64,000 nt of DNA from Nonomuraea maritima (GTDB lineage Bacteria > Actinomycetota > Actinomycetes > Streptosporangiales > Streptosporangiaceae). Under the pieces are notes generated by a model, which saw only the letters and a program-made list of their open reading frames with translations, did no database searches and had not been told where the DNA came from. The stretch lies in assembly GCF_900100395.1 (NCBI RefSeq), contig NZ_FNFB01000029.1, forward strand, positions 29,259 to 93,258. Reading direction: 5' to 3'. This document shows positions 33,560-41,974 of this stretch, piece after piece. Positions within the stretch are counted from its first letter, which is position 1. Each line of letters starts with the position of its first letter. Made by a program: the position numbers and the translations under genes.

Positions 33560-34462
33560 ATGCGCAGGCCGCTGATTCTCGTCACCGGAGCGACCGGCAA
33601 CCAGGGCGGTGCCGTCGTGGACGCGCTGCTCGACGACCCCGACAGGTGGCGGGTACGGGCGCTGACCCGAGACCCGTCGAGCACCCCGGCCAAGGCACTG
33701 GCGGCACGGGGCGCCGAGGTCGTCGCCGGGGACATGGCCGACGAGGAGGCGCTGAAGCGGGCGATGAAGGGCGCCCACGGCGTCTTCGGGGTGCAGAACT
33801 CCAGGACCGCCGGGCTCAAGGGCGAGGTCAGGCAGGGCGTCACGCTCATCGAAGCAGCCAGGACCTCCGGCGTCGAGCACGTCGTCTACGCCTCAGTGGG
33901 CGGGGCAGAACGGGTGCGCGGCATCCCGCACTTCGACACCAAATGGGAGATCGAACAGCACCTGCGGGCCACCGGGCTGCCCGCCACCGTGCTGCGGCCC
34001 ACCACATTCATGGAGGTGTTCACGATGCGCGGGTCCTCACTCGGGCTCGGCATGATGGCCGCCGCGCTCGGGCCGCGCAGACCTCTGCAGATGATCGCCG
34101 TACGCGACATCGGCGTCTTCGCCGGACTCGCCTTCGCCGACCCGGACACCTACACCGGCCAGGCACTGGAACTGGCCGGGGACCAGCTCACCGTGCCTCA
34201 GATCGCCGCCACGCTGAAAGCCACGGGCAGGCCGGGACGGTACGCCCGTGTCCCCCGGCTGCTGCTCCGGGCCATGGGCAAGGAGGCACGGATGCTCTTC
34301 TGGTTCGCGGAGTCCGGCTACGACGCCGACATCCCCGCCCTACGCGAGCGACACCCGGGCCTGCTCACCCTCAAGTCCTGGCTCACCCGAACCTTGCATG
34401 ATCACGGCCGACGTCCTCCTCAGCCGCCGCGACACGGCGGGAAGGGTCAGTCGGTGGCGTAG
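33560..34462 (+). CDS. NmrA-like NAD(P)-binding protein (atypical SDR)
   Basis: The 300-residue protein has the nucleotide loop VTGATGNQGGAVVDALL, VYASVGGAERVRG and LRPTTFMEVF, as in NmrA/HSCARG sensors and quinone- or isoflavone-reductase-like SDRs. The YxxxK dyad is absent, in line with a sensor or nucleotide-binding role. GGAGGAAGAC provides a good ribosome site. The final ~25 residues are a disordered tail whose DNA overlaps the convergent GNAT gene by 16 bp. It is probably under control of the divergent MarR protein. Confidence 0.85.
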   Translation: MRRPLILVTGATGNQGGAVVDALLDDPDRWRVRALTRDPSSTPAKALAARGAEVVAGDMADEEALKRAMKGAHGVFGVQNSRTAGLKGEVRQGVTLIEAARTSGVEHVVYASVGGAERVRGIPHFDTKWEIEQHLRATGLPATVLRPTTFMEVFTMRGSSLGLGMMAAALGPRRPLQMIAVRDIGVFAGLAFADPDTYTGQALELAGDQLTVPQIAATLKATGRPGRYARVPRLLLRAMGKEARMLFWFAESGYDADIPALRERHPGLLTLKSWLTRTLHDHGRRPPQPPRHGGKGQSVA

Positions 34463-34929
34463 CGGGTGTGGCGTTCCACTGCGTAGCGGGTGCCTTGCGG
34501 GCCAAGTTTGCCGTGTTCGATCCCTTCGAGGCGGAACCCGGCCCTCGTGGCCACGCGGCACGAGGCGGTGTTGTCGGTACGGTGGCCGAGCTCAAGCCGG
34601 CCGAGCCCGCGCTCGTCGAACGCCCATCGCGCCAGCCGCCGGGTGGCCGCCACGGCGACCCCCCGCCCGCGGGCCGCGGGCACCACCCAGTAGGACACCC
34701 ATCCGCTGCCACGACCGTCGATCCTGGTCACGGCGACGTTGCCCACCACCCGGCCATCGACGGTCACCGCGAAGGCGTGCCCGGCGCCCGGCCAGGAGGC
34801 GATCCAGCCGACGGCGTCGCGCAGCGTGACGACCGGCCAGGGCGCCTGCCGGAGCAGGTCGGGCGACTGGAACGCCCGCAGGACGACCGGCGCGTCGCCC
34901 TCCCGCCACTCACGTAACCGAATGTCCAC
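34447..34929 (-). CDS. GNAT family N-acetyltransferase (RimJ/RimL-like)
   Basis: The 160-residue acetyltransferase starts VDIRLREWREGDAP and has the acetyl-CoA loop VVPAARGRGVAVAATRRLARWAF and the C-terminal FRLEGIEHGKLGPQGTRYAVERHTR characteristic of RimJ/RimL-like N-acetyltransferases. Substrate unknown. The GTG at 34929 is used. It lies 11 bp from the MmcQ-like gene and may be co-transcribed with it. Confidence 0.85.
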   Translation of the reverse strand: MDIRLREWREGDAPVVLRAFQSPDLLRQAPWPVVTLRDAVGWIASWPGAGHAFAVTVDGRVVGNVAVTRIDGRGSGWVSYWVVPAARGRGVAVAATRRLARWAFDERGLGRLELGHRTDNTASCRVATRAGFRLEGIEHGKLGPQGTRYAVERHTRYATD

Positions 34930-34940
34930 AATGTCGGAGA

Positions 34941-35312
34941 TTACTCCGATCGCACCTTCTGGCCGATGGGGTGTGTGGCCTCGAACTCCGCCACGAGCTC
35001 CGCCGGCGCGGTCAGCGACCACGCCTCGGCCATCAGCTCGAACAGCTCCTCGGCGTCGATCTTGCCGAGGTGGACGACGACCCACCCGAACCGCCCCGCG
35101 GTGAACTGCTTCTCGAACACCTCGGGACGCTCGGACACCAGCGCGATCTGCTCCTCGATCGTCGCCTTCAGGCCGACGGTCTCGGTGGCCTCCCACAGGT
35201 AGCCGAAACCCTTGTCGTGCACCTTGAGGCTGACCCACTCGCCGCCGTGACCCATGCGGACGTCGGGCAGCTCGTCCAGCAACTTGAGGAACTCATCGAC
35301 ACTCACACCCAT
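34941..35312 (-). CDS. MmcQ/YjbR family protein
   Basis: The 123-residue protein starts at MGVSVDEFLKLLDELPDV and matches the MmcQ/YjbR (CyaY-like fold) family in length and in the FEKQFTAGRFGWVVVHLGKI stretch. The family is described as double-wing DNA-binding or as an uncharacterised small alpha/beta fold; function remains unknown. The 30-bp longer GTG form is possible. It is directly followed by a GNAT gene on the same strand. Confidence 0.8.
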   Translation of the reverse strand: MGVSVDEFLKLLDELPDVRMGHGGEWVSLKVHDKGFGYLWEATETVGLKATIEEQIALVSERPEVFEKQFTAGRFGWVVVHLGKIDAEELFELMAEAWSLTAPAELVAEFEATHPIGQKVRSE

Positions 35313-35360
35313 GCCCGCCTGTGTACCAGACGCGACCGACACTTCTCGCGGGCCGCCGGC

Positions 35361-35780
35361 TCAGCCGTACCAGCGGACCTCGATGACGTTCCCGTCGGGA
35401 TCGGGAAAGTAAAATGCCTCGGGCGCGATCCCGCGAGCTCCGAAAGAATTCGTCGAATTACCCGTGATCTCGACGTCGTGCTGTTTCAACCGGGCCTTCA
35501 GCGCGTCGAACTCCGCCTTGTCCACCGCCAGGCAGAAATGGTTGACCGGATGACCGGCGCTGCCCATCACCCCGGTGCCCTCGTCCACCCTCCGCATCGC
35601 GTCGAACTCCATCAGGTCGATGATGGTCGAGGCCGTGACCCGTACGCTCGGGAAAGGCGCCTTCCCCTCGCGGAACTCCTCGGCCCGCACGCCCGGCAGG
35701 CCGACCACCTCCTCGTAGAAACGCAAGGAAACAAGCGGGTCGGCGACCCAGCAGACCAGATGATCAAGTTGTACGTCCAT
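35361..35780 (-). CDS. VOC (glyoxalase/bleomycin-resistance fold) protein
   Basis: The 139-residue protein opens VQLDHLVCWVADPLVSLRFYEEVVGLPG, the standard first beta-alpha-beta unit. The metal-site positions are H in DHLV, E in LMEF, H in NHFCLAV and E in VIEVRWYG, and FYFPDPDGN precedes the last. ATG 35780 follows GGAGGTGTTTC. It may be a lyase, dioxygenase or isomerase; the substrate cannot be deduced. The 230 bp upstream to the lipoprotein gene carry no recognised feature. Confidence 0.87.
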   Translation of the reverse strand: MDVQLDHLVCWVADPLVSLRFYEEVVGLPGVRAEEFREGKAPFPSVRVTASTIIDLMEFDAMRRVDEGTGVMGSAGHPVNHFCLAVDKAEFDALKARLKQHDVEITGNSTNSFGARGIAPEAFYFPDPDGNVIEVRWYG

Positions 35781-36013
35781 GAAACACCTCCATTCCCCTC
35801 CAATATCTATTGCACCAATCCACATGTCCACCTGAAGCCGGCCCCGCCCGCGAATGGCGGCCTCCCGGAAACACCCCGTTCACATCCCGGTTTTGCCGAC
35901 AATGACGACGCGCACCGACCAAATGCCGACCACCACGAAAACGGCCCGCATTCACCCGAAGCACCACCCGTCTTTCCGACCGGTGAAGCCCGTCACAAGC
36001 CGAGGACACCCGA

Positions 36014-36367
36014 TCAGTAGCTGTCGCTCCACCAGTACCAATGCCCTTGCAGATGCTTGAACGACGACGCCACGGCGTCCGTCTCGTCGTCGTCCACCGG
36101 CACGCCGCCAGGGCTCCAGACGTACCCGTACGGGTCCACACCGGCGGTGTCGCCCACGACGAAGTGCACCCGCCCCTCGCTGCGGTAGACGTCCTGGAAG
36201 ACGAACGCACCGACTTCTCGCTCGCCGCTGTCGTCGGGGCCGAGGGTGCGCGCTACCTGCTCCATCGCGGCGGCGGACCGCTCGAACCGCCACTCGCTCA
36301 GCACCCCGCACCCCGTCAGCGCACCCACGAGCAGGGTCGCCGCGACGACGCGCACACTCCAAGCCAT
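36014..36367 (-). CDS. Small lipoprotein of unknown function
   Basis: The 117-residue precursor has a short signal peptide with lipobox VGALTGC, so Lgt would attach a diacylglycerol to the Cys at residue ~20. The mature part (VSDEWRF-like start, then EVGAFVFQDVYRSEGRVHFVVGD and YWWSDSY) resembles small secreted proteins of unknown role. ATG 36367 follows GGAGGCCGGT. It is a single gene. Confidence 0.75.
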   Translation of the reverse strand: MAWSVRVVAATLLVGALTGCGVLSEWRFERSAAAMEQVARTLGPDDSGEREVGAFVFQDVYRSEGRVHFVVGDTAGVDPYGYVWSPGGVPVDDDETDAVASSFKHLQGHWYWWSDSY

Positions 36368-36410
36368 ACCGGCCTCCTTGACGATCAAGGCATGATGGCA
36401 TCCGGGCGCG

Positions 36411-37379
36411 TCAGAGATCCACGGTGAGGGAGTCGCCGTCGTCGTGGACGGGGGTGCCCATGGCGGCGCAGGCGGCGGTGAAGCGGTCGCGGATGCGGAG
36501 GCGGTCGGCGCCGTCCGCGAAGCGGGTGAACGCGTAGTCCAGCGTGAGGGGAAAGGCGCTCAGCCGTACGGGGCCGCGCTCGTCGACGGTGACCAGCCAG
36601 AGCAGGCCGAGGTCGTTACGCAGGTACGGGTCGACGGCGTAGTCGTCGATGAAGTCGCCGAGGTCGTACAGGACGGGGGGCCGCACCCCGTGGAAGACGT
36701 GCGCGGAGTGTCCCGCCACCAGGTCGGCACCCGCCTCGACCAGCGCCGACGCCGCCGCCCGCACCTGCGGACGCGGCTCGGCCACCATGTTGGGCCCCCA
36801 GTGCGGCGTGACCACCACCAGGTCGGCCAGCGGGCGCAGCCCGTCGAGGACCTCGTGAACCCAGCGCGGGAGCGGGCTCCAGGACATACGCGCGTACGCG
36901 ATGCCAGGGCGATCGGGGGTGGCGGCGAAGTCGGCGGGGTGGTCGCTGAGGCCGACGATCCCGAACCGCAGCCCGCCGGCCGTCACCAGGGCAGGACACC
37001 GTGCGGCGGCCTCGCCCGGCCCGGCGCCCACGTACCGGATGCCCACCCGGGCCAGGTGGCGGCAGGTGTCGGCGAGGGCGTCGTAGCCGTGGTCGAGCGC
37101 GTGGTTGTTGGCCAGCGTCACGCACCCGACCCCCAGCGCGGCCAGCAGGTCGGCCGCCTGCGGCGGGGCCCGGAAGAAGAACGGCTTGCCGGGGGCCTGC
37201 CAGGGGTGTCCCCGATCGGAGACGCAGCACTCCAGGTTGAGCAGGAAGAGGTCGGCCCCTGCCACCAGGGCGCGTACGTCGGCGGAGAAGAACCGCCGGA
37301 CATCGGGGCCGTCGAGGATCCGCTCGGCCACTCCGCGCCCGAGCATGGTGTCCCCGGCGAGCGCCAGTGTGACGGCCAT
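36411..37379 (-). CDS. CapA family (PGA_cap, metallophosphatase-fold) protein
   Basis: The 322-residue protein has the calcineurin-like motifs of CapA/PgsA proteins: LALAGDTMLGRGV, LLNLECCVSD, TLANNHALDHG, VVTPHWGPN, VAGHSAHVFHGV and YDLGDFIDDY. These conserve the metal-binding Asp, Asn and His residues. CapA acts in poly-gamma-glutamate capsule formation in Bacillus, but most actinobacterial homologues lack capBC and their role is unknown. No signal peptide is seen. GGAGG is only one base from ATG 37379, so a GTG at 37415 could be the real start. Confidence 0.85.
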   Translation of the reverse strand: MAVTLALAGDTMLGRGVAERILDGPDVRRFFSADVRALVAGADLFLLNLECCVSDRGHPWQAPGKPFFFRAPPQAADLLAALGVGCVTLANNHALDHGYDALADTCRHLARVGIRYVGAGPGEAAARCPALVTAGGLRFGIVGLSDHPADFAATPDRPGIAYARMSWSPLPRWVHEVLDGLRPLADLVVVTPHWGPNMVAEPRPQVRAAASALVEAGADLVAGHSAHVFHGVRPPVLYDLGDFIDDYAVDPYLRNDLGLLWLVTVDERGPVRLSAFPLTLDYAFTRFADGADRLRIRDRFTAACAAMGTPVHDDGDSLTVDL

Positions 37380-37422
37380 ACCTCCAGCTAACCACCGCCC
37401 ACACACCGAACCCACCTCAAGG

Positions 37423-38520
37423 TCAGGGCAGGTCGGCGGTGAGGGTGAGGACTCTGGTGATCTGGGTGGCGCTGAAGCCGTCGTCGCTGACGAGATGGAG
37501 CCGGGCCCGTCGGCGGCCCTGCGACATGTCCACCTGCAGCCCCTCGTAGTTGTCCATGAGGGGGTTGATCTGCGGGCGCGGGCTGGTGGCGTGCATCGCC
37601 GGGCAGCGCACCAGGTCGGCGACGAGCATCTTGCCCACCACGGCCCCGGGCGGCGCGTCCGACAGGTTGCGCACCGCGCTCACGTCGGACGCCGTGTCGA
37701 CGCCGTGCACGGCGTACAGCCTGATGCTGTTGCCCTTCACCGCGTCGTAGGCCGACTCCATCACCAGCAGACGCCCTTCGCCGTACGCCGCGACGGCCAC
37801 GACGCGGTTGCCGTGATCGACCCGGTAGCCGACCTGGCGGGCGAGGGCGTACCCGCCGCCGGGCATGGACCGGTACACGAGGAAGCGCCGCAGGACGCCT
37901 TCACCCCTGGCCGGTTCGTCGCCGGTCAGCGAACTCCCCGTCATGGCGTACGCGAACTTCCCGTCGGGCGAGACGGCCAGCGCTTCGAGGGAACCGTTGA
38001 TGACCCCCTGGCCGTTCGGGATGATCCGGAAACGCGCCGGGATCTCCAGCGTGCCACGCTGCCTGCCCTTGCGGTCGAAGATGACGATCGACGGCTGGGT
38101 CTCGGAGCTGACCAGGTAGTCGCCGTTCGGCAGGACCGCCACGCCCTCGCCGTCGAAGGTGCCGAGCCCGTACGGGGCGCCGTCCGGCTGGTGCAGGGTG
38201 AGGGTGCGGGTGGCCTGCGGCGCGGCGGGGAAGCGGAAGAAGACGAGCCGGGCGGGTCCGTCGCTGCTGCGGTCCTGGACGCTGACGTACTCCTCGGTAC
38301 GGGGGTCGTAGGCGAGGTCCGACAGTCCGCCGATCTTGACCCCGCCGACGCTGGTCCTGTCCAGCGCGTCGCTGAAGCCCACAGCGGCGGCCGACGGCGG
38401 GCAGGCGTTCGAGCCCGGGCTGTCCGCGGACAACGTGGCGCTCGACGCTCCGAGGGCTCCGGCGGCCGCCGCCACCACGACCTGGCGAGCCACCCGACGC
38501 GCGGCACGGTGCACCATCAT
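37423..38520 (-). CDS. Secreted esterase-like phytase-family protein
   Basis: The 365-residue protein has an N-terminal signal peptide (VARQVVVAAAAGALGASSATLSA) and a beta-propeller-like body: IGGLSDLAYDPRTEEYVSVQDRS, GTFDGEGVAVLPNGDYLVSSE, GSLEALAVSPDGKFAYAMTGS and NYEGLQVD. This matches the esterase-like activity of phytase family. It probably hydrolyses phosphate or other esters outside the cell. It is in tandem with the CapA-like gene but 43 bp away, and no operator is obvious. Confidence 0.85.
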   Translation of the reverse strand: MMVHRAARRVARQVVVAAAAGALGASSATLSADSPGSNACPPSAAAVGFSDALDRTSVGGVKIGGLSDLAYDPRTEEYVSVQDRSSDGPARLVFFRFPAAPQATRTLTLHQPDGAPYGLGTFDGEGVAVLPNGDYLVSSETQPSIVIFDRKGRQRGTLEIPARFRIIPNGQGVINGSLEALAVSPDGKFAYAMTGSSLTGDEPARGEGVLRRFLVYRSMPGGGYALARQVGYRVDHGNRVVAVAAYGEGRLLVMESAYDAVKGNSIRLYAVHGVDTASDVSAVRNLSDAPPGAVVGKMLVADLVRCPAMHATSPRPQINPLMDNYEGLQVDMSQGRRRARLHLVSDDGFSATQITRVLTLTADLP

Positions 38521-38604
38521 CGAGAAAACTCACCCCCGACCACGTCACGGACAGTTCACACAACATGCCCGAAATTCCCGCGCTCAGCGCAAGGGAGCTG
38601 AAAG

Positions 38605-39222
38605 TCAGGGCATGGGACGGCGAAAGGCGCCGTACCACCACAACGCCGCGAGCTCGCGGGCGAATTCCAGGTCGCCGCTGCCGTCGTCGACCTGGATGTG
38701 CCGGGCGATGGCGTACTCGCCGCCCCAGACGATCACCCGGCTCGCCGCATCCGCCGAGACCCCGCCGCCCGTCCGGCCCGCCGCCTGTTCGGCGAGGATG
38801 GCCTCCCTGGTGAACGCCTCGAAGGCGTCGAGGTCGGCGGAGTAGAAGTCGTGGATTCCGCTGTCGTACGCCGCCGCCTCCTTGATCGCCAGCAGCACCG
38901 CGGAGTGCGCGCGGTGGTAGGCGATCGACTGGGCGAACACCGCGGCGAGCCCTTCCGCGCCGCTGTCGGGCTTCCAGCGGCCGATGATCTCCAGCAGCTC
39001 CTGCCGCAGCGACCCCGCGAGCCGGGCCAGCAGCTCGGTCTTGTCGCGGAAGTGCGCGTAGAACGTGGAACGCGCGATGCCGGCCTCTTCGAGGATGCGG
39101 GCGACGCTGATCTCGCTGTATCGCATGCCCTCCGCCAGCAGTCGCTCCACCGCGGCGAGCACGCGGCCGTCGAGGGCGGCCCGGCGATCCGGCGCGTTGA
39201 AGTTCCTGGTGACCGAAGGCAT
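38605..39222 (-). CDS. TetR/AcrR family transcriptional regulator
   Basis: The 205-residue regulator has an N-terminal helix-turn-helix (GRVLAAVERLLAEGMRYSEISVARILEEAGIARSTFYAHFRDKTELL) and a variable helical ligand domain. ATG 39222 or the ATG at 39231 could start it; neither has a strong Shine-Dalgarno sequence. It is divergent from an aldo/keto reductase gene 148 bp away. A GTACA...TGTAC repeat between them is a candidate operator. Confidence 0.88.
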   Translation of the reverse strand: MPSVTRNFNAPDRRAALDGRVLAAVERLLAEGMRYSEISVARILEEAGIARSTFYAHFRDKTELLARLAGSLRQELLEIIGRWKPDSGAEGLAAVFAQSIAYHRAHSAVLLAIKEAAAYDSGIHDFYSADLDAFEAFTREAILAEQAAGRTGGGVSADAASRVIVWGGEYAIARHIQVDDGSGDLEFARELAALWWYGAFRRPMP

Positions 39223-39265
39223 GGGCCCCATCGTAGGGCAGCGTTCGAGCACCCCGATCGGAGCC

Positions 39266-39291
39266 GTACAGTGTGTTCGGACATTATGTAC
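39266..39291. promoter_or_regulatory. Candidate TetR operator in the AKR-tetR divergent region
   Basis: GTACA (39266-39270) and TGTAC (39287-39291) form the ends of a 26-bp imperfect inverted repeat that contains a less GC-rich core. It lies 44 bp before the regulator start and 80 bp before the aldo/keto reductase start, suitable for repression of both genes. Confidence 0.45.
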
Positions 39292-39370
39292 GCTCTCGCT
39301 GGCGGTAGTGAATCGCCGCAGATCAGAGGGCATGAAAGCCGCCGCCTCGACGGCAGAAAGGCAACTGCTG

Positions 39371-40399
39371 ATGCAATACCGACAGCTGGGCGGCACCGGA
39401 GTCTGGGTGTCCGCGGTCTCCTTGGGCACCATGACGTTCGGCGGGCAGAGCCACCCGCTCTGGGGCCCGATCGGCGGGCTCGGCTTCGACGAGGCGAGCG
39501 TCCTCGTCGGGCGCGCGCTGGACGCGGGGATCAACCTGTTCGACACGGCCGACGCCTACGCCGACGGCGAGAGCGAGGAGATCCTCGGCGCGCTGCTGGC
39601 CCCGCAGCGCCAGGGCGTCCTCATCGCGACCAAGCTCGCCATGCGCGTGGGAGCCGAGCCGAACGCCGTGGGGCTGTCCCGCCTCCACGTCACGCGCTCC
39701 ATCGAGAACAGCCTGCGCCGGCTCGGCACCGACTACATCGACCTGTACCACATCCACGCCTGGGACCCGCTGACCCCGATCGAGGAGACCCTCGCCGCGC
39801 TCGACGACGCCGTACGCCAGGGCAAGGTGCGCTACGTCGGCGCCTCCAACACGGCCGCCTGGCAGGCCATGAAGGCGCTCGGCGTGAGCAGCCCGGGCGG
39901 CCTGCCGCGCCTCGTCTCGCTGCAGTCGTACTACTCGCTGTCCGGACGTGACATCGAGCACGAGATCCTGCCGCTGACCCGCGACCAGAACCTCGGCAAC
40001 CTCATCTACAGCCCGCTGGCCAGCGGGCTGCTGTCGGGGAAGTACGACCGTACGGGCCACACCGAGGAGACCGCCCGCTGGGCGCGCTTCCAGATGCCGC
40101 CGGTCGACCTCGAGCAGACGTACGACATCATCGACTGCCTGCGCGCGGTCGCCGCGCGCCACGAGGCGAGCACGGCCGCCGTCGCCCTGGCGTGGGTGCT
40201 CGCCCAGGAGGGCGTCACCAGCGTCATCCTCGGCGCCAGGCGCCTCGACCAGCTCGACGACAACCTCGGCGCCATCGACCTCCGGCTGACCGACGACGAC
40301 CTGCGCGAACTGGACGCCGCGAGCGCGCCCCGCGTCCCGGCCTACCCGGGCTACATGCAGGCCCAGTTCCTGACCGTCCGCGGTCCCGGCGGGAACTGA
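39371..40399 (+). CDS. Aldo/keto reductase
   Basis: The 342-residue (alpha/beta)8 NADPH reductase has the catalytic tetrad in FDTADAYADG (D, Y), LIATKLAM (K) and DLYHIHAWD (H), plus IYSPLASGLLSGKYDR and the C-terminal VILGARRLDQLDDNL NADPH-binding loop. ATG 39371 is the conserved start; a start at 39332 would add a non-conserved leader. The preferred substrates are unknown aldehydes or ketones. It is probably repressed by the divergent TetR protein. Confidence 0.92.
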   Translation: MQYRQLGGTGVWVSAVSLGTMTFGGQSHPLWGPIGGLGFDEASVLVGRALDAGINLFDTADAYADGESEEILGALLAPQRQGVLIATKLAMRVGAEPNAVGLSRLHVTRSIENSLRRLGTDYIDLYHIHAWDPLTPIEETLAALDDAVRQGKVRYVGASNTAAWQAMKALGVSSPGGLPRLVSLQSYYSLSGRDIEHEILPLTRDQNLGNLIYSPLASGLLSGKYDRTGHTEETARWARFQMPPVDLEQTYDIIDCLRAVAARHEASTAAVALAWVLAQEGVTSVILGARRLDQLDDNLGAIDLRLTDDDLRELDAASAPRVPAYPGYMQAQFLTVRGPGGN

Positions 40400-40479
40400 G
40401 CCGCGCCGGCCGGCCGATCCGATGGGGGCGCCGTGCGACAACGGCGTCACACGGCTGGGGAGAGGCCGGCGGGCGTACA

Positions 40480-40520
40480 CCGGAGCGGGACGGCAGCCGC
40501 GAGCGGCCGTCCCGCTCCGG
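40480..40520. terminator. Bidirectional 15-bp hairpin between two convergent genes
   Basis: CCGGAGCGGGACGGC (40480-40494) pairs perfectly with GCCGTCCCGCTCCGG (40506-40520) across an 11-base loop. It lies between the ends of the aldo/keto reductase (40399) and the DUF1275 gene (40527). No T-tract, but the stem is long and the placement convergent. Confidence 0.75.
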
Positions 40521-40526
40521 GAGGAC

Positions 40527-41228
40527 CTACCCGCGCGACAGCACCGGGGCGGGCTCAGGGTCGCGGACGGCCCTGCCGATCACCGCGAGGAGCAGCGCCA
40601 GCTGCGCCACCGGCACCCAGAGCCTGGCGTGCGACGTGACCAGCGTGCCCGCCGCCGCGCCGCCGACGAGCCCCACGAGGATGGCCGCGCTGTGCCCGAT
40701 CTCCCGCAGCGGGCGCCCAGACGCGAGGCGGATCACCACCGTCGTGAGCGTGCCGGTCAGGTACGTCGTCGACAGCCCGGACACCCCGAAGCGCTGCACG
40801 GCGCTGCTCTGCAGACCCAGCGCGAGCGCGTTCAGCGACAGCAACGCGAGCTGCTCGAACGGCTCCGGCCGGCCACCGGCGAGCCACCACAGCACCGCGC
40901 ACCCGGCCACCACCACGGCCTGCAGCGACAGCGCCCGCGTGACGGGCCGCGGCCAGACCGGGTCGCCCTCGGCGGGCGTGCCGGCAACCCTCGCGCCGAT
41001 CGCGCACCCACACACGAAGGCGAGCACGGCCGCGGCGGCGTGCAGCGCCAGGGCCCCCGTCGCCGAACCGATGGACAGGCCGAGCAGCACCATGTTGCCG
41101 GTCATCACGCTGGAGAACGCACCGCCGAGCGCCAGGTAACCCATCGCGTCGGTGAGCCCGCTGTTCACGGCGAGCAGGACCACCATCGCATTGCGCCCCC
41201 GAGCGGTCACCCGCCGCTCAGCGGACAT
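40527..41228 (-). CDS. DUF1275 (YoaK-like) membrane protein
   Basis: The 233-residue protein has six or so hydrophobic helices and the family pattern AVNSGLTDAMGYLALGGAFSSVMTGNMVLLG, with ALGLQSSAVQRFGVSGLSTTYLTGTLTTV later. Function is unknown; the family has been linked to small-molecule efflux or stress in bacteria, without proof. A GTG start at 41240 is also possible. The 234 bp upstream hold no clear feature. Confidence 0.87.
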   Translation of the reverse strand: MSAERRVTARGRNAMVVLLAVNSGLTDAMGYLALGGAFSSVMTGNMVLLGLSIGSATGALALHAAAAVLAFVCGCAIGARVAGTPAEGDPVWPRPVTRALSLQAVVVAGCAVLWWLAGGRPEPFEQLALLSLNALALGLQSSAVQRFGVSGLSTTYLTGTLTTVVIRLASGRPLREIGHSAAILVGLVGGAAAGTLVTSHARLWVPVAQLALLLAVIGRAVRDPEPAPVLSRG

Positions 41229-41474
41229 GGACCGGTCCACCGTCCACGATCGACGCCGTCCGGGCCGCCGCGACCCAGGCCGCTTGCAGTACGAGATTCA
41301 TTGCACTCCAGTCAGGGACCCCACCGGCGGGCCCGCGCGCACCACCCGAGCCACTCCCCGGCCCGGCGGACGCGCTCTCGGCTCGAAGACCGTCGTCGGG
41401 CACCGCGCCCCTGCACGATAGCCGACGGCGGAAACCCCGCTACCGACGAGTCCCCCTGGAGCGCCTACGACCCG

Positions 41475-41906
41475 TCAGAGCGGGTTCCCGTTCACCGTCA
41501 GCGCCACGTCGATGTTGCCGCGGGTCGCGTTGGAGTAAGGGCACAGGTCGTGCGCGCCCCGCACCAGATCGGCCGCCTGCTCGGGGTCGGTGATCGACGG
41601 CACGGACACGTCCAGCTCGACCCCCAGTTTGAAGCTGCCGTTGCTGGCCGGGAAGAGCATGACCTTCGAGTCGACGGACACGTTCTCGGCGGTCATGTGC
41701 CTGCGCCGGGCGACCCTGCCCAGCGCGGACGCGAAGCAGGCGGCGTAACCGACGGCGAACAGCTGCTCCGGGTTCGTGCCCCCGCCTTCCCCGCCGAGGT
41801 CCTTGGGCTGCCTGATGTCCACCTCCAGGTTGCCGTCCGAGGTACGCCCGTGCCCGTCGACCCGGCCCCCCGTCACGTGCGCCTGCGCGGTGTACAGCAC
41901 CGTCAT
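41475..41906 (-). CDS. Organic hydroperoxide resistance protein (Ohr/OsmC family)
   Basis: The 143-residue thiol peroxidase carries the two redox Cys of Ohr: YAACFASAL (peroxidatic) and LCPYSNATRGN (resolving). It detoxifies organic hydroperoxides using lipoylated proteins or dihydrolipoamide as reductant in characterised Ohr. AAGGGGGACCATC gives a good ribosome site. No OhrR-like gene adjoins. A second Ohr of the same length is at 45465-45896. Confidence 0.9.
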   Translation of the reverse strand: MTVLYTAQAHVTGGRVDGHGRTSDGNLEVDIRQPKDLGGEGGGTNPEQLFAVGYAACFASALGRVARRRHMTAENVSVDSKVMLFPASNGSFKLGVELDVSVPSITDPEQAADLVRGAHDLCPYSNATRGNIDVALTVNGNPL

Positions 41907-41974
41907 GATGGTCCCCCTTCCTGCACCCACCCCCTGCCCATTCGCGCGCGGCGCTACCGGGGGCGATCGAGGGG

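Noticed and set aside
36411..37379. Poly-gamma-glutamate capsule operon
   Set aside because: Only a CapA-like protein is present. capB, capC and capD homologues are absent nearby, so a PGA capsule is not supported.
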